Below are positions 6,236-8,518 of a stretch of 8,518 bases of DNA, one piece after another. The notes beneath the pieces were generated by a model. It was not told the origin of the DNA. It saw only the letters and a program-made list of their open reading frames with translations, and searched no databases. A program made the translations under genes and the position numbers. Origin of the DNA: an uncultured Bryobacterales bacterium (GTDB lineage Bacteria; Acidobacteriota; Terriglobia; Bryobacterales; Bryobacteraceae); the NCBI GenBank assembly GCA_937859895.1, contig CALMAV010000108.1:2302-10819 (forward strand), read 5' to 3'. The stretch's first letter is position 1, and each line of letters opens with the position of its first letter.

Positions 6236-8122
6236 GTGTGCGGCATAGCCGGGTTCACCCACTTTCGCCTCCGGCCTGATCCGGGCGTCCTGCAGCGTTC
6301 TCTCCAGAGCATCCATCACCGCGGGCCGAACCAGAGCGGCACCCACGAGACACGCCCCGCGTCAATCGGCGCGGTACGGCTGAAAATCATCGACCTTCAG
6401 GGCGGTGATCAACCGATGTTGGCAAACGGCGAAGACTTGGCCGTGGTGTTCAACGGAGAAATCTACAATCACGTTGAACTGCGGCGCGAACTCGAGTCGC
6501 TGGGTCACACCTTCGGGAGCCACTGCGATACCGAAGTCGTGCTGAAGGCCTTTGCTCAGTGGGATGTCCAATCCTTTACTCGCCTGCGCGGAATGTTCGC
6601 TGCAGCGTTTTGGCAGGAGTCGCAGCAACGCTTAGTCTTAGTTCGCGACCGCGTCGGCATCAAGCCGCTTTACTACGCGATGCACGACGACGAGCTTTAC
6701 TTTGGCTCCGAGTTGAAGGCTCTGTTTGAACATGCGGAGATTCCCCGCCGCATTTCCTCGACAGGACTGAGCTACTTTCTTTCCCTCAACTATGTACCGA
6801 CTCCTTACACGCTGATCGATGGCATCTCCAAAGTGCTTCCGGGCACTTACATTGAGTTCGCGGGCGGGCGCCTACGGCAGGAGCACTACTGGCAGAATCG
6901 TTTCGTTGCACGAGACTGGACGCTTCCAAATGCGACCGCAGAACTCGATCGCCTGATGACCGAGTCGGTCGGTGAACACCTTCTCTCCGACGTGCCGCTT
7001 GGCATTTGGGCCAGCGGTGGGCTAGATTCTTCCGCGATTTTGCACTACGCCGCACAGGCCTCTGAGCAGAAGCTTCAGACGTTCTCCATCTCCTTTGCCG
7101 GGCGTCGCTTTGATGAGAGTCCGCACTTTCGGCTGCTTGCGAAAACCTACAACACAACGCACCACGAATTTGACATGAATGGCATGCGGGATCTGGCCGA
7201 AGCCATTGAAGAGATGTCGTACTACTCGGACGAACCAAGCGCGGATGCTGGCGCTCTACCCGTATGGTTTCTTTCGCGCATGACGGCGCAGCATGTCACA
7301 GTGGCGCTGAGTGGCGAAGGCGCCGATGAGATATTCGGCGGCTATCAAACCTATCTTGCCGACCGTTATGCCCGGCGCATACGAGCCTTGCCAAAGCCGC
7401 TTCTGCAAGCGGGGTTAGCTGCGGCGAATCGCCTGCCTGTCTCCGATGAAAAGATCGGGCTCGAGTACAAGATCAAACGGTTCCTGCAGGGCGCTCTACT
7501 TCCTGCCGATGAGGCACATTTTTACTGGAACGGAACTTTTTCGAAGGTCGGGCATCAGGAAGCGGACTTCCAGGATCTCGTCAAACGATTGCCTGACGTT
7601 CCACTTGAAACGATCAATCGCTATCTGTTTGTCGATCAGCACTATTATTTGCCTGACGACATCCTGTACAAGTGTGACCGGATGAGCATGGCTCATTCCT
7701 TAGAAGTGCGTCCGCCATTTCTGGATCACCGCCTCGTCGAGTTTGCAGGCAGCTTGCCTGAGCGCTGGAAGGTAAACGGCAGTAAAACGAAATTCATCAT
7801 GCGCGAGCTGCTTAAGACAAAGTTGCCCGCACAAATCATGGGGCGTCGCAAGGAAGGACTAGACATCCCAGCGCACGAGTGGCTACGCGGCCCGTTGAAG
7901 CCCTTGCTACTCGATGCCCTCAGCCCCGAATCGGTAAGGGCAGCAGGTGTGTTTGACCCTGCGGCGGTGACCGGTTTAGTCGGACGCCATCTATCGCGTA
8001 AAGAGAACCTGGGCTACAACCTCTGGGGTCTGCTGACGCTTCATCTCTGGATGCGGCGCTGGAACGTCCTTCCTATTTCGGAGCCTCCCAGTGTACTCGC
8101 TGACACTTACGTGCCTGCCTGA
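6236..8122 (+). CDS. asnB: Asparagine synthase (glutamine-hydrolysing), AsnB family
   Basis: A 628-residue two-domain amidotransferase. The N-terminal Ntn glutaminase domain releases ammonia from glutamine; the C-terminal domain activates aspartate with ATP to form asparagine. The GTG start gives Met-Cys-Gly-Ile-Ala-Gly, placing the catalytic cysteine at position 2 as needed after methionine removal. Other glutaminase residues are Arg29 in HRGPN, Asn73-Gly74 in FNGEIYN, and Asp98 in CDTEV. The synthetase domain has the ATP pyrophosphatase loop SGGLDSS (260-266) and SGEGADEIFGGY (359-370). The reading frame is open further upstream over hrpB, but no earlier start fits. The length is nearer the 610-650 residue Bacillus/actinobacterial type than the 554-residue E. 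coli enzyme. Relatives in this family also serve in exopolysaccharide or antibiotic pathways, but nothing nearby suggests that, so asparagine synthesis is the simplest reading. The 3' end overlaps prmA, suggesting cotranscription. The usual aspartate of HRGPD is asparagine here. Confidence 0.95.
   Translation: MCGIAGFTHFRLRPDPGVLQRSLQSIHHRGPNQSGTHETRPASIGAVRLKIIDLQGGDQPMLANGEDLAVVFNGEIYNHVELRRELESLGHTFGSHCDTEVVLKAFAQWDVQSFTRLRGMFAAAFWQESQQRLVLVRDRVGIKPLYYAMHDDELYFGSELKALFEHAEIPRRISSTGLSYFLSLNYVPTPYTLIDGISKVLPGTYIEFAGGRLRQEHYWQNRFVARDWTLPNATAELDRLMTESVGEHLLSDVPLGIWASGGLDSSAILHYAAQASEQKLQTFSISFAGRRFDESPHFRLLAKTYNTTHHEFDMNGMRDLAEAIEEMSYYSDEPSADAGALPVWFLSRMTAQHVTVALSGEGADEIFGGYQTYLADRYARRIRALPKPLLQAGLAAANRLPVSDEKIGLEYKIKRFLQGALLPADEAHFYWNGTFSKVGHQEADFQDLVKRLPDVPLETINRYLFVDQHYYLPDDILYKCDRMSMAHSLEVRPPFLDHRLVEFAGSLPERWKVNGSKTKFIMRELLKTKLPAQIMGRRKEGLDIPAHEWLRGPLKPLLLDALSPESVRAAGVFDPAAVTGLVGRHLSRKENLGYNLWGLLTLHLWMRRWNVLPISEPPSVLADTYVPA
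8080..8083 (+). promoter_or_regulatory. Ribosome binding site for prmA inside the asnB coding region
   Basis: GGAG lies 7 bases before the GTG at 8091, an ideal spacing. It lies within the last codons of asnB and decides the prmA start that overlaps asnB by 32 bases. Confidence 0.6.
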
Positions 8123-8518
8123 GCAAGCGCCCTACATTTCAGCCGAACTCTGGGATTGGAATGCGTTAGCGATCTCGGAGAGCGATGGATCAGTGGCTGT
8201 TTCCCTGATTGCTGGTTTCGAGACGGACGAGGACCGAGCGGAACTGCTGCTGCACTTTGCCGCTTACGATCCGATCTGGACTGAAGACGACACCGACTGG
8301 ATTGCCGAAACGAAAGATGCTTGGCCGGCTCGTGCCATCGGTGATCGTATCTTCCTGGCGCCGCTCTGGTGTGAAGATCCAACGCCCCAAGGACGTATCC
8401 GGGTTGTTCATAATCCAGGCTTGGCATCGGGTACGGGCGAGCATCCCTGCACCAGGTTGGCTTTAGAAGCTCTAGAAAAATGTGTGACTCCTCATAGTGG
8501 CGTTGTTGACGTCGGTAC
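8091..8518 (+). CDS. prmA: Ribosomal protein L11 methyltransferase PrmA, N-terminal part, truncated by window edge
   Basis: An open frame from a GTG start runs off the right edge after 142 codons. The first part (residues 1-60) matches the N-terminal substrate-recognition domain of PrmA in form, beginning MYSLTLTCLPEQ with an acidic AELW segment (18-21). A linker follows (about 64-100), then the entry to the methyltransferase domain with NPGLASGTGEHPCT (108-121), equivalent to the usual PGxAFGTGxHPTT. The first base-contact strand for S-adenosylmethionine, GVVDVG, lies at the edge. PrmA trimethylates ribosomal protein L11 in the cytoplasm. The usual phenylalanine before GTG is serine here, and the first threonine of the HPTT motif is cysteine, so substrate specificity could differ. 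A GGAG at 8080-8083 supports the start. The frame overlaps the asnB 3' end by 32 bases, which points to cotranscription and possible translational coupling. The catalytic core is not visible. Confidence 0.88.
   Translation, partial: MYSLTLTCLPEQAPYISAELWDWNALAISESDGSVAVSLIAGFETDEDRAELLLHFAAYDPIWTEDDTDWIAETKDAWPARAIGDRIFLAPLWCEDPTPQGRIRVVHNPGLASGTGEHPCTRLALEALEKCVTPHSGVVDVG

Noticed and set aside
6202..6312. N-terminal extension of hrpB to the ATG at 6312 or 6246.
   Set aside because: It would overlap the asnB start, and the extra residues do not resemble the family N-terminus.
8107..8444. Minus-strand open frames opposite the right end of the window.
   Set aside because: They are shadows of the plus-strand prmA frame, which has clear family motifs.

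Overview
The window looks like ordinary chromosomal DNA from a bacterium with moderately high GC content. The best guess is Acidobacteriota, class Terriglobia. This rests on my memory of how the N-terminus of the penicillin-binding protein, the amidotransferase and the PrmA protein look in that group, not on a search. Coding density is very high. There are eight protein genes, two of them cut by the window edges. I see no tRNA, rRNA, CRISPR array, transposase, integrase or phage gene, and no gene-free stretch longer than about 175 bases.

Left part (1-2532, all minus strand): a four-gene run read right to left. It holds a PAP2-type membrane phosphatase, a stand-alone proline dehydrogenase, a small two-helix membrane protein with a putative zinc-binding tail, and the start of a class A penicillin-binding protein that leaves the window. 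Gaps are about 50-75 bases, so this is probably one transcription unit. Three of the four products belong to the cell envelope; the proline catabolic enzyme is the odd member.

Middle (2533-6201): a divergent intergenic region of about 170 bases separates the phosphatase from a plus-strand glycosyltransferase of the MGDG-synthase/MurG-like type (GT28), probably a glycolipid-forming enzyme. It converges with the minus-strand helicase gene hrpB, and the two coding regions overlap tail to tail by 32 bases.

Right part (6202-8518): hrpB and asnB (glutamine-hydrolysing asparagine synthase) diverge across only 34 bases. The asnB stop lies 32 bases inside the next gene, an in-frame 5' portion of prmA (ribosomal protein L11 methyltransferase) that runs off the right edge.

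Four of the eight genes appear to start at TTG or GTG. I found no convincing new biological system. The points worth a second look are the gene-boundary overlaps, the uncharacterised zinc-tail membrane protein, and the proline dehydrogenase placed among envelope genes.
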